Positions 25,301-38,310 of a DNA stretch of 64,000 nt are shown here, in pieces; positions within the stretch are counted from its first letter, which is position 1, and every line of letters starts with the position of its first letter. The notes under the pieces were generated by a model. It saw only the letters and a program-made list of their open reading frames with translations, was not told where the DNA came from and did not search any database. The translations under genes and the position numbers were made by a program. The stretch comes from Megachile rotundata (lineage: Eukaryota; Arthropoda; Insecta; Hymenoptera; Megachilidae): assembly GCF_050947335.1 (NCBI RefSeq), contig NW_027473473.1:232754-296753 (forward strand). Direction: 5' to 3'.

Positions 25301-27280
25301 GATTGTGTGATTGTGTGATTGTGTGATTGTGTGATTGTGTGATTGTGTGATTGTGTGATTGTGTGATTGTGTGATTGTGTGATTGTGTGATTGTGTGATT
25401 GTGTAATTGTGATTGTGTGATTGTGTGATTGTGTGATTGTGTGATTGTGTGATTGTGTGATTGTGTGATTGTGTGATTGTGTGATTGTGTGATTGTGTGA
25501 TTGAGTGATTGTGTGCTTGTGTGATTGTGTGATTTTGTGATTGAGTGATTGTGTGATTGTGTGATTGTGTGATTGTGTGATTGTGTGATTGTGTGATTGT
25601 GTGATTGTGTGATTGTGTGATTGTGTGATTGTGTGATTGTGTGATTGTGTGATTGTGTGATTGTGTGATTGAGTGATTGTGTGCTTGTGTGATTGTGTGA
25701 TTGTGTGATTGTGTGATTGTGTGATTGTGTGATTGTGTAATTGTGTGATTGTGTGATTGTGTGATTGTGTGATTGTGTGATTGTGTGATTGTGTGATTGT
25801 GAGATTGTGTGATTGTGTGATTGTGTGATTGTGTGATTGTGTGATTGTGTGATTGTGTGATTGTGTGATTGTGTGATTGTGTGATTGTGTGATTGTGTGA
25901 TTGTGTGATAGTGTGATTGTGTGACTGTGATTGTGTGACCGTGATTGTGTGACCGTAATTGTGTGATCATGATTGTGTGATCGTGATTGTGTGATCGTGA
26001 TTGTGTGACCGTGATTGTGTGATCGTGATTTTGTGATCGCGTGATTGTGTGATTGTGTGATTGTGATTGTGTGATTGTGATTGTGTGATTGTGATTGTGT
26101 GATTGTGATTGTGTGATAGTGTCTGTGTGATTGTGTGAGTGTGTGATTGTGTGATTGTGTGATTGTGTGATTGTGTGGTTGTGTGATTGTGTGATTGTGT
26201 GATTGTGTGATTGTGTGATTGTGTGATTGTGTGATTGTGTGATTGTGTGATTGTGTGATTGTGTGATTGTGTGATTGTGTGATTGTGTGATTGTGTGATT
26301 GTGTGATTGTGTGATTGTGTGATTGTGTGATTGTGTGATTGTGTGATTGTGTGATTGTGTGATTGTGTGATTGTGTGATTGTGTGATTGTGTGATTGTGT
26401 GATTGTGTGATTGTGTGATTGTGTGATTGTGTGATTGTGTGATTGTGTGATTGTGTGAATGTGTGATTGTGTTACCGTTATTGTGTGACCGTGATTGTGT
26501 GGTTGCGACTGTGTGATTGTGACTGTGTGATTATGTGAGTGTGTTATTGTGTGATTGAGTGATTGTGTGACTGTGTGATTGTGTGATTGTGTGATTTTGT
26601 GATTGTGTGATTGTGTGATTGTGTGACCGTGATTGTGTGACCGCGATTTTGTGACCGTGATTGTGTGACCGTGATTGAGTGACCGTGATTGTGTGATCGC
26701 GTGATTGTGTGATTGTGTGATTGTGATTGTGTGATTGTGATTGTGTGATTGTGATTGTGTGATTGTGATTGTGTGATTGTGATTGTGTGATAGTGTCTGT
26801 GTGATTGTGTGAGTGTGTGATTGTGTGATTGTGTGATTGTGTGATTTTGTGGTTGTGTGATTGTGTGATTGTGTGATTGTGTGATTGTGTGATTGTGTGA
26901 TTGTGTGATTGTGTGATTGTGTGATTGTGTGATTGTGTGATTGTGTGATTGTGTGATTGTGTGATTGTGTGATTGTGTGATTGTGTGATTGTGTGATTGT
27001 GTGATTGTGTGATTGTGTGATTGTGTGATTGTGTGATTGTGTGATTGTGTGATTGTGTGATTGTGTGACTGTGTGATTGTGTGATTGTGTGATTGTGTGA
27101 TTTTGTGATTGTGTGATTGCGTGATTGTGATGGTGTGATTGTATGACTGTGTGATTGTGTGATTGTGTGATTGTGAGATTGTGTGATTGTGTGATTGAGT
27201 GATTGTGTGATTGTGTGATTGTGTGATTATGTGATTGTGTGATTGTGTGATTGTGTGATTGTGTGAATGTGTGATTGTGT
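22311..27280 (+). repeat. Higher-order unit U1-like copy (~5 kb)
   Basis: Landmarks 22311 (B), 22737 (A), 23845 (B), 24679 (A) and 26473 (B) repeat the B-A-B-A-B order of U1 and U2; spacings are 426, 1108, 834, 1794 and 808 bp. The 24679-26473 interval is about 440 bp longer than its counterparts, owing to extra 8-mer sequence between GCTATT (25175) and GTGTAATTG (25737) that contains GTATGACTG, GTGTAATTG and GTGCTTG variants. The GATCGCG fusion at 26031 and a 279-bp pure 8-mer run complete the match. Confidence 0.82.
26180..26458 (+). repeat. Pure 8-mer run, ~279 bp
   Basis: The third copy of the long pure run, about 24 bp (three monomers) shorter than the copies at 3564 and 7794, with the same flanking variants. 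Confidence 0.86.
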
Positions 27281-30200
27281 TACCGTTATTGTGTGACCGT
27301 GATTGTGTGGTTGCGACTGTGTGATTGTGACTGTGTGATTGTGTGAGTGTGTTATTGTGTGATTGAGTGATTGTGTGACTGTGTGATTGTGTGATTGTGT
27401 GATTGTGTGATTGTGTGATTGTGTGATTGTGTGATTGTGTGATTGTGTGATTGTGTGATTGTGTGATTGTGTGATTGTGTGATTGTGTGATTGCGTGATT
27501 GTGTGGTTGTGCGATCGTGATTGTGTGATCGTGATTGTGTGATTGCGTGATTGTGATTGTGTGATTGTGTGACTGTGATTGTGTGACCGTGATTGTGTGA
27601 CCGTAATTGTGTGATCATGATTGTGTGATCGTGATTGTGTGATCGTGATTGTGTGACCGTGATTGTGTGATCGTGATTTTGTGATTGTGTGATTGTGTGA
27701 TTGTGTTACCGTTATTGTGTGACCGTGATTGTGTGGTTGCGACCGTGTGATTGTGTCTGTGTGATTGTGTGAGTGTGTTATTGTGTGAATGAGTGATTGT
27801 GTGACTGTGTGATTGTGTGATTGTGTGATTTTGTGATTTTGTGATTGTGTGATTGTGTGATTGTGTGACCGTGATTGTGTGACCGCGATTTTGTGACCGT
27901 GATTGTGTGACCGTGATTGAGTGACCGTGATTGAGTGACCGTGATTGTGTGATCGTGTGATTGTGTGATTGTGTGATTGTGTGATTGTGATTGTGTGATT
28001 GTGATTGTGATTGTGTGATTGTGATTGTGTGATTGTGTCTGTGTGATTGTGTGAGTGTGTGATTGTGTGATTGTGTGATTGTGTGATTGTGTGGTTGTGT
28101 GATTGTGTGACTGTGTGATTGTGTGATTGTGTGATTGTGTGATTGTGCGATTGTGATTGTGTGATTGTGTGATTGTGCGATTGTGATTGTGTGATTGTGT
28201 GATTGTGTGATTGTGTGATTGTGTGATTGTGTGACTGTGTGATTGCGTGATTGCGTGATTGTGATGGTGTGATTGTATGACTGTGTGATTGTGTGATTGT
28301 GTGATTGTGTGATTGTGTGATTGTGTGATTGTGTGATTGTGTGATTGTGTGATTGTGTGATTGTGTGATTGTGTGATTGTGTGATTGTGTGATTGTGTGA
28401 TTGTGTGATTGTGTGATTGTGAGATTGTGTGATTGTGTGATTGTGTGATTGTGTGATTGTGTGATTGTGTGATTGTGTGATTGTGTGATTGTGTGATTGT
28501 GTGATTGTGTGATTGTGTGATAGTGTGATTGTGTGACTGTGATTGTGTGACCGTGATTGTGTGACCGTAATTGTGTGATCATGATTGTGTGATCGTGATT
28601 GTGTGATCGTGATTGTGTGACCGTGATTGTGTGATCGTTATTTTGTGATTATGTGATTGTGTGATTGTGTGAATGTGTGATTGTGTTACCGTTATTGTGG
28701 GACCGTGATTGTGTGGTTGCGACTGTGTGATTGTGACTGTGTGATTGTGTGAGTGTGTTATTGTGTGATTGAGTGATTGTGTGACTGTGTGATTGTGTGA
28801 TTGTGTGATTTTGTGATTGTGTGATTGTGTGATTGTGTGACCGTGATTGTGTGACCGCGATTTTGTGACCGTGATTGTGTGACCGTGATTGAGTGACCGT
28901 GATTGTGTGATCGCGTGATTGTGTGATTGTGTGATTGTGATTGTGTGATTGTGATTGTGTGATTGTGATTGTGTGATTGTGATTGTGTGATTGTGATTGT
29001 GTGATAGTGTCTGTGTGATTGTGTGAGTGTGTGATTGTGTGATTGTGTGATTGTGTGATTGTGTGATTGTGTGGTTGTGTGATTGTGTGATTGTGTGATT
29101 GTGTGATTGTGTGATTGTGTGATTGTGTGATTGTGTGATTGTGTGATTGTGTGATTGTGTGATTGTGTGAATGTGTGATTGTGTGATCGTGATTGTGTGA
29201 TTGATGATTGTGTGATTGTGTGATTGTGTGATTGTGTGATTGTGTGATTGTGTGATTGTGTGATTGTGTGATTGTGTGATTGTGTGATTGTGTGATTGTG
29301 TAATTGTGATTGTGTGATTGTGTGATTGTGTGATTGTGTGATTGTGTGATTGTGTGATTGTGTGATTGTGTGATTGTGTGATTGTGTGATTGTGTGATTG
29401 AGTGATTGTGTGCTTGTGTGATTGTGTGATTTTGTGATTGAGTGATTGTGTGATTGTGTGATTGTGTGATTGTGTGATTGTGTGATTGTGTGATTGTGTG
29501 ATTGTGTGATTGTGTGATTGTGTGATTGTGTGATTGTGTGATTGTGTGATTGTGTGATTGTGTGGTTGTGTGATTGTGTAATTGTGATTGTGTGATTGTG
29601 TGATTGTGTGATTGTGTGATTGTGTGATTGTGTGGTTGTGTGATTGTGTGATTGTGTGATTGAGTGATTGTGTGCTTGTGTGATTGTGTGATTTTGTGAT
29701 TGAGTGATTGTGTGATTGTGTGATTGTGTGATTGTGTGATTGTGTGATTGTGTGATGGTGTGATTGTGTGATTGTGTGATTGTGTGATTGTGTGATTGTG
29801 TGATTGAGTGATTGTGTGCTTGTGTGATTGTGTGATTGTGTGATTGTGTTATTGTGTGATTGTGTGATTGTGTGATTGTGTGATTGTGTGATTGTGTGAT
29901 TGTGTGATTGTGTGATTGTGTGATTGTGTGATTGTGTGATTGTGTGATTGTGTGATTGTGTGATTGTGTGATTGTGTGATTGTGTGATTGTGTGATTCTG
30001 TGATTGTGTGATTGTGTGATTGTGTGATTGTGTGATTGTGTGATTGTGTGATTGTGTAATTGTGTGATTGCGTGATTGTGTAGTTGTGCGATCGTGATTG
30101 TGTGATCGTGATTGTGTGATTGCGTGATTGTGATTGTGTGATTGTGTGACTGTGATTGTGTGACCGTGATTGTGTGACCGTGATTGTGTGATCGTGATTT

Positions 30201-33200
30201 TGTGATTGTGTGATTGTGTGATTGTGTGATTGTGTGATTGTGTGATTGTGTGATTGTGTGAATGTGTGATTGTGTTACCGTTATTGTGTGACCGCGATTT
30301 TGTGACCGTGATTGTGTGACCGTGATTGAGTGACCGTGATTGAGTGACCGTGATTGTGTGATCGTGTGATTGTGTGATTGTGTGATTGTGATTGTGTGAT
30401 TGTGATTGTGTGATTGTGATTGTGTGATTGTGATTGTGTGATTGTGATTGTGTGATTGTGATTGTGTGATTGTGATTGTGTGATTGTGATTGTGTGATTG
30501 TGATTGTGTGATTGTGATTGTGTGATTGTGATTGTGTGATTGTGATTGTGTGATTGTGATTGTGTGAATGTGATTGTGTGATTGTGATTGTGTGATTGTG
30601 ATTGTGTGACCGTAATTGTGTGATCATGATTGTGTGATCGTGATTGTGTGATCGTGATTGTGTGACCGTGATTGTGTGATCGTGATTTTGTGATTGTGTG
30701 ATTGTGTGATTGTGTTACCGTTATTGTGTGACCGTGATTGTGTGGTTGCGACTGTGCGATTGTGATTGTGTGATTGTGTGATTGTGTGATTGTGTGATTG
30801 AGTGATTGTGTGATTGTGTGACTGTGTGATTGTGTGATTGTGTGATTGTGTGATTGTGATTGTGTGATTGTGATTGTGTGATAGTGTCTGTGTGATTGTG
30901 TGAGTGTGTGATTGTGTGATTGTGTGATTGTGTGATTGTGAGATTGTGTGATTGTGTGATTGAGTGATTGTGTGATTGTGTGATTGTGTGATTATGTGAT
31001 TGTGTGATTGTGTGATTGTGTGATTGTGTGATTGTGTGATTGTGTGATTGTGTGATTGAGTGATTGTGTGCTTGTGTGATTGTGTGATTTTGTGATTGAG
31101 TGATTGTGTGATTGTGTGATTGTGTGATTGTGTGAATGTGTGATTGTGTGACCGTGATTGTGTGATTGATGATTGTGTGATTGTGTGATTGTGTGATTGT
31201 GTGATTGTGTGATTGTGTGATTGTGTGATTGTGTGATTGTGTGATTGTGATTGTGTGATTGTGATTGTGTGATTGTGATTGTGTGATTGTGATTGTGTGA
31301 TTGTGATTGTGTGATTGTGATTGTGTGATTGTGTGAGTGTGTGATTATGTGATTGTGTGATTGTGTGATTGTGTGATTGTGTGATTGTGTGATTGTGTGA
31401 TTGTGAGATTGTGTGATTGTGTGATTGTGTGATTGTGTGATTGTGTGCTTGTGTGATTGTGTGATTTTGTGATTGAGTGATTGTGTGATTGTGTGATTGT
31501 GTGATTGTGTGATTGTGTGATTGTGTGATAGTGTGATTGTGTGATTGTGTGATTGTGTGATTGTGTGATTGTGTGATTGAGTGATTGTGTGCTTGTGTGA
31601 TTGTGTGATTGTGTGATTGTGTGATTGTGTGATTGTGTGATTGTGTAATTGTGTGATTGTGTGATTGTGTGATTGTGTGATTGTGTGATTGTGTGATTGT
31701 GTGATTGTGTGATTGTGAGATTGTGTGATTGTGTGATTGTGTGATTGTGTGATTGTGTGATTGTGTGACCGTGATTGTGTGACCGCGATTTTGTGACCGT
31801 GATTGTGTGACCGTGATTGAGTGACCGTGATTGTGTGATCGCGTGATTGTGTGATTGTGTGATTGTGATTGTGTGATTGTGATTGTGTGATTGTGATTGT
31901 GTGATTGTGATTGTGTGATTGTGATTGTGTGATTGTGATTGTGTGATTGTGATTGTGTGATTGTGATTGTGTGATTGTGATTGTGTGATTGTGATTGTGT
32001 GATAGTGTCTGTGTGATTGTGTGAGTGTGTGATTGTGTGATTGTGTGATTGTGTGATTGTGTGGTTGTGTGATTGTGTGATTGTGTGATTGTTTGATTGT
32101 GTGATTGTGTGATTGTGTGATTGTGTGATTGTGTGGTTGTGTGATTGTGTGATTGTGTGATTGTGTGATTGTGTGATTGTGTGATTGTGTGATTGTGTGA
32201 TTGTGTGATTGTGTGATTGTGTGATTGTGTGATTGCGTGATTGTGTGGTTGTGCGATCGTGATTGTGTGATCGTGATTGTGTGATTGCGTGATTGTGATT
32301 GTGTGATTGTGTGACTGTGATTGTGTGACCGTGATTGTGTGACCGTAATTGTGTGATCATGATTGTGTGATCGTGAATGTGTGATCGTGATTGTGTGACC
32401 GTGATTGTGTGATCGTGATTTTGTGATTGTGTGATTGTGTGATTGTGTTACCGTTATTGTGTGACCGTGATTGTGTGGTTGCGACCGTGTGATTGTGTGA
32501 GTGTGTTATTGTGTGAATGAGTGATTGTGTGACTGTGTGATTGTGTGATTGTGTGATTTTGTGATTGTGTGATTGTGTGATTGTGTGACCGTGATTGTGT
32601 GACCGCGATTTTGTGACCGTGATTGTGTGACCGTGATTGAGTGACCGTGATTGAGTGACCGTGATTGTGTGATCGTGTGATAGTGTGATTGTGTGATTGT
32701 GATTGTGTGATTGTGATTGTGTGATTGTGATTGTGTGATTGTGATTGTGTGATTGTGATTGTGTGATTGTGATTGTGTGATTGTGATTGTGTGATTGTGA
32801 TTGTGTGATTGTGATTGTGTGATTGTGATTGTGTGATTGTGATTGTGTGATTGTGTCTGTGTGATTGTGTGAGTGTGTGATTGTGTGATTGTGTGATTGT
32901 GTGATTGTGTGGTTGTGTGATTGTGTGACTGTGTGATTGTGTGATTGTGTGATTGTGCGATTGTGATTGTGTGATTGTGTGATTGTGTGACTGTGTGATT
33001 GCGTGATTGCGTGATTGTGATGGTGTGATTGTATGACTGTGTGATTGTGTGATTGTGTGATTGTGTGATTGTGTGATTGTGTGATTGTGTGATTGTGTGA
33101 TTGTGTGATTGTGTGATTGTGTGATTGTGTGATTGTGTGATTGTGTGATTGTGTGATTGTGTGATTGTGTGATTGTGTGATTGTGTAATTGTGATTGTGT

Positions 33201-33488
33201 GATTGTGTGATTGTGTGATTGTGTGATTGTGTGATTGTGTGATTGTGTGATTGTGTGATTGTGTGATTGTGTGATTGAGTGATTGTGTGCTTGTGTGATT
33301 GTGTGATTGTGTGATTGTGTGATTGTGTGATTGTGTGATTGTGTGATTGTGTGATTGTGTGATTGTGTGATTGTGTGATTGTGTGATTGTGTGATTGTGT
33401 GATTGTGTGATTGTGTGATTGTGTGATTGTGTGATTGTGTGATTGTGTGATTGTGTGATTGTGTGATTGTGTGAATGTGTGATTGTGT
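27281..33488 (+). repeat. Second copy of the 8.9-15.1 kb modules
   Basis: Landmarks 27281, 27707, 28687, 30276 (truncated D), 30716 (C) and 32449 (A) match 8905, 9331, 10295, 11908, 12376 and 14185 in class and order. Private variants pair as well: GATTGATGATTG (29199, 31164), GATTCTGTG (29995), TAGTTGTGCG (30081), GTTTGATTG (32091) and GATCGTGAATG (32375). Offset shifts between neighbouring anchors can all be made from whole 8- and 14-bp steps. The class A arm at 32449 lacks the GTGTCTGTG unit. Homology ends at about 33300. Confidence 0.82.
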
Positions 33489-36400
33489 TACCGTTATTGT
33501 GTGACCGTGATTGTGTGGTTGCGACTGTGTGATTGTGACTGTGTGATTATGTGAGTGTGTTATTGTGTGATTGAGTGATTGTGTGACTGTGTGATTGTGT
33601 GATTGTGTGATTTTGTGATTGTGTGATTGTGTGATTGTGTGACCGTGATTGTGTGACCGCGATTTTGTGACCGTGATTGTGTGACCGTGATTGAGTGACC
33701 GTGATTGTGTGATCGCGTGATTGTGTGATTGTGTGATTGTGATTGTGTGATTGTGATTGTGTGATTGTGATAGTGTGATTGTGATTGTGTGATAGTGTCT
33801 GTGTGATTGTGTGAGTGTGTGATTGTGTGATTGTGTGATTGTGTGATTTTGTGGTTGTGTGATTGTGTGATTGTGTGATTGTGTGATTGTGTGATTGTGT
33901 GATTGTGTGATTGTGTGATTGTGTAATTGTGATTGTGTGATTGTGTGATTGTGTGATTGTGTGATTGTGTGATTGTGTGATTGTGTGATTGAGTGATTGT
34001 GTGCTTGTGTGATTGTGTGATTTTGTGATTGAGTGATTGTGTGATTGTGTGATTGTGTGATTGTGTGATTGTGTGATTGTGTGATTGTGTGATAGTGTGA
34101 TTGTGTGATTGTGTGATTGTGTGATTGTGTGATTGTGTGATTGAGTGATTGTGTGCTTGTGTGATTGTGTGATTGTGTGATTGTGTGATTGTGTGATTGT
34201 GTGATTGTGTAATTGTGTGATTGTGTGATTGTGTGATTGTGTGATTGTGTGATTGTGTGATTGTGTGATTGTGTGATTGTGAGATTGTGTGATTGTGTGA
34301 TTGTGTGATTGTGTGATTGTGTGATTGTGTGATTGTGTGACCGTGATTGTGTGACCGCGATTTTGTGACCGTGATTGTGTGACCGTGATTGAGTGACCGT
34401 GATTGTGTGATCGCGTGATTGTGTGATTGTGTGATTGTGATTGTGTGATTGTGATTGTGTGATTGTGATTGTGTGATTGTGATTGTGTGATTGTGATTGT
34501 GTGATTGTGATTGTGTGATTGTGATTGTGTGATTGTGATTGTGTGATTGTGATTGTGTGATTGTGATTGTGTGATTGTGATTGTGTGATTGTGATTGTGT
34601 GATTGTGATTGTGTGATAGTGTCTGTGTGATTGTGTGAGTGTGTGATTGTGTGATTGTGTGATTGTGTGATTGTGTGGTTGTGTGATTGTGTGATTGTGT
34701 GATTGTGTGATTGTGTGATTGTGTGATTGTGTGATTGTGTGATTGTGTGATTGTGTGATTGTGTGATTGTGTGATTGTGTGATTGTGTGATTGTGTGATT
34801 GTGTGATTGTGTGATTGTGTGATTGTGTGATTGTGTGATTGTGTGATTGTGTGATTGTGTGATTGTGTGATTGCGTGATTGTGTGGTTGTGCGATCGTGA
34901 TTGTGTGATCGTGATTGTGTGATTGCGTGATTGTGATTGTGTGATTGTGCGACTGTGATTGTGTGACCGTGATTGTGTGACCGCAATTGTGTGATCATGA
35001 TTGTGTGATCGTGATTGTGTGATCGTGATTGTGTGACCGTGATTGTGTGATCGTGATTTTGTGATTGTGTGATTGTGTGATTGTGTTACCGTTATTGTGT
35101 GACCGTGATTGTGTGGTTGCGACCGTGTGATTGTGTCTGTGTGATTGTGTGAGTGTGTTATTGTGTGAATGAGTGATTGTGTGACCGTGATTGTGTGACC
35201 GCGATTTTGTGACCGTGATTGTGTGACCGTGATTGAGTGACCGTGATTGAGTGACCGTGATTGTGTGATCGTGTGATTGTGTGATTGTGTGATTGTGATT
35301 GTGTGATTGTGATTGTGTGATTGTGATTGTGTGATTGTGATTGTGTGATTGTGATTGTGTGATTGTGATTGTGTGATTGTGATTGTGTGATTGTGATTGT
35401 GTGATTGTGTCTGTGTGATTGTGTGAGTGTGTGATTGCGTGATTGCGTGATTGTGATGGTGTGATTGTATGACTGTGTGATTGTGTGATTGTGTGATTGT
35501 GTGATTGTGTGATTGTGTGATTGTGTGATTGTGTGATTGTGTGATTGAGTGATTGTGTGCTTGTGTGATTGTGTGATTTTGTGATTGAGTGATTGTGTGA
35601 TTGTGTGATTGTGTGATTGTGTGAATGTGTGATTGTGTGATCGTGATTGTGTGATTGATGATTGTGTGATTGTGTGATTGTGTGATTGTGTGATTGTGTG
35701 ATTGTGTGATTGTGTGATTGTGTGATTGTGTGATTGTGTGATTGTGTGATTGTGTGATTGTGTGATTGTGTGATTGTGTGATTGTGTGATTGTGTGATTG
35801 TGTGATTGTGTGATTGTGTAATTGTGTGATTGCGTGATTGTGTAGTTGTGCGATCGTGATTGTGTGATCGTGATTGTGTGATTGCGTGATTGTGATTGTG
35901 TGATTGTGTGACTGTGATTGTGTGACCGTGATTGTGTGACCGTGATTGTGTGATCATGATTGTGTGATCGTGATTGTGTGATCGTGATTGAGTGACCGTG
36001 ATTGTGTGATCGTGATTTTGTGATTGTGTGATTGTGTGATTGTGTGAATGTGTGATTGTGTTACCGTTATTGTGTGACCGTGATTGTGTGGTTGCGACTG
36101 TGTGATTGTGACTGTGTGATTGTGTGAGTGTGTTATTGTGTGATTGAGTGATTGTGTGACTGTGTGATTGTGTGTCATTGTGTGATTGTGTGATTTTGTG
36201 ATTGTGTGATTGTGTGATTGTGTGACCGTGATTGTGTGACCGCGATTTTGTGACCGTGATTGAGTGACCGTGATTGAGTGACCGTGATTGAGTGACCGTG
36301 ATTGTGTGATCGTGTGATTGTGTGATTGTGTGATTGTGATTGTGTGATTGTGATTGTGTGATTGTGATTGTGTGATTGTGATTGTGTGATTGTGATTGTG

Positions 36401-37950
36401 TGATTGTGATTGTGTGATTGTGATTGTGTGATTGTGATTGTGTGATTGTGATTGTGTGATTGTGATTGTGTGAATGTGATTGTGTGATTGTGATTGTGTG
36501 ATTGTGATTGTGTGACCGTAATTGTGTGATCATGATTGTGTGATCGTGATTGTGTGATCGTGATTGTGTGACCGTCATTGTGTGATCGTGATTTTGTGAT
36601 TGTGTGATTGTGTGATTGTGTTACCGTTATTGTGTGACCGTGATTGTGTGGTTGCGACTGTGCGATTGTGATTGTGTGATTGTGTGATTGTGTGATTGTG
36701 TGATTGTGTGATTGTGTGATTGTGTGACTGTGTGATTGTGTGATTGTGTGATTGTGTGATTGTGATTGTGTGATTGTGATTGTGTGATAGTGTCTGTGTG
36801 ATTGTGTGAGTGTGTGATTGTGTGATTGTGTGATTGTGTGATTGTGAGATTGTGTGATTGTGTGATTGAGTGATTGTGTGATTGTGTGATTGTGTGATTA
36901 TGTGATTGTGTGATTGTGTGATTGTGTGATTGTGTGATTGTGTGATTGTGTGATTGTGTGATTGAGTGATTGTGTGCTTGTGTGATTGTGTGATTTTGTG
37001 ATTGAGTGATTGTGTGATTGTGTGATTGTGTGATTGTGTGAATGTGTGATTGTGTGATTGTGTGATTGTGTGATTGTGTGATTGAGTGATTGTGTGCTTG
37101 TGTGATTGTGTGATTTTGTGATTGAGTGATTGTGTGATTGTGTGATTGTGTGATTGTGTGATTATGTGATTGTGTGATTGTGTGATTGTGTGATTGTGTG
37201 ATTGTGTGATTGTGTGATTGTGTGATTGAGTTATTGTGTGCTTGTGTGATTGTGTGATTTTGTGATTGAGTGATTGTGTGATTGTGTGATTGTGTGATTG
37301 TGTGAATGTGTGATTGTGTGACCGTGATTGTGTGACCGTGATTGTGTGATTGATGATTGTGTGATTGTGTGATTGTGTGATTGTGTGATTGTGTGATTGT
37401 GTGATTGTGTGATTGTGTGATTGTGTGATTGTGTGATTGTGTGATTGTGTGATTGTGTGATTGTGTGATTGTGTGATTGTGTGATTGTGTGATTGTGTGA
37501 TTGCGTGATTGTGTGGTTGTGCGATCGTGATTGTGTGATCGTGATTGTGTGATTGCGTGATTGTGATTGTGTGATTGTGTGACTGTGATTGTGTGACCGT
37601 GATTGTGTGACCGTAATTGTGTGATCATGATTGTGTGATCGTGATTGTGTGATCGTGATTGTGTGACCGTGATTGTGTGATCGTGATTTTGTGATTGTGT
37701 GATTGTGTGATTGTGTTACCGTTATTGTGTGACCGTGATTGTGTGGTTGCGACCGTGTGATTGTGTCTGTGTGATTGTGTGGGTGTGTTATTGTGTGAAT
37801 GAGTGATTGTGTGACTGTGTGATTGTGTGATTGTGTGATTGTGTGATTTTGTGATTGTGTGATTGTGTGATTGTGTGACCGTGATTGTGTGACCGCGATT
37901 TTGTGACCGTGATTGAGTGACCGTGATTGAGTGACCGTGATTGTGTGATC
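33489..37950 (+). repeat. Modules 33.5-37.95 kb, transition between the two sequence domains
   Basis: Landmarks 33489 (B), 35087 (A, shortened so the right block follows at once), 36062 (B), 36622 (C) and 37717 (A). An orphan right block occurs at 34335. The last GTATGACTG variant of the window is at 35461-35469. From here on, 14-mer runs tend to pass directly into left blocks (36.3-36.5 kb), and GATTGATGATTG becomes common (35653, 37348). Between 36.95 and 37.25 kb three GATTGAGT.../GTGCTTG pairs lie 120-145 bp apart, a small local tandem duplication. Confidence 0.76.
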
Positions 37951-37966
37951 GTGTGATTGTGTGATT

Positions 37967-38310
37967 GTGTGATTGTGATTGTGTGATTGTGATTGTGTGA
38001 TTGTGATTGTGTGATTGTGATTGTGTGATTGTGATTGTGTGATTGTGATTGTGTGATTGTGATTGTGTGATTGTGATTGTGTGATTGTGATTGTGTGATT
38101 GTGATTGTGTGATTGTGATTGTGTGATTGTGATTGTGTGATTGTGATTGTGTGATTGTGATTGTGTGATTGTGATTGTGTGATTGTGATTGTGTGATTGT
38201 GATTGTGTGATTGTGATTGTGTGATTGTGATTGTGTGATTGTGATTGTGTGATTGTGATTGTGTGATTGTGATTGTGTGATTGTGATTGTGTGATTGTGA
38301 TTGTGTGATT
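37967..38310 (+). repeat. 14-mer run, about 24 units (copy 1)
   Basis: Pure 14-mers up to a GTGGTTG unit at 38311, followed by GAATG and then the left-block 14-mers in the same 14-bp phase (GACCGTAATT, GATCATTATT). The run and the cassette block form one continuous 14-mer array here. Confidence 0.87.
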
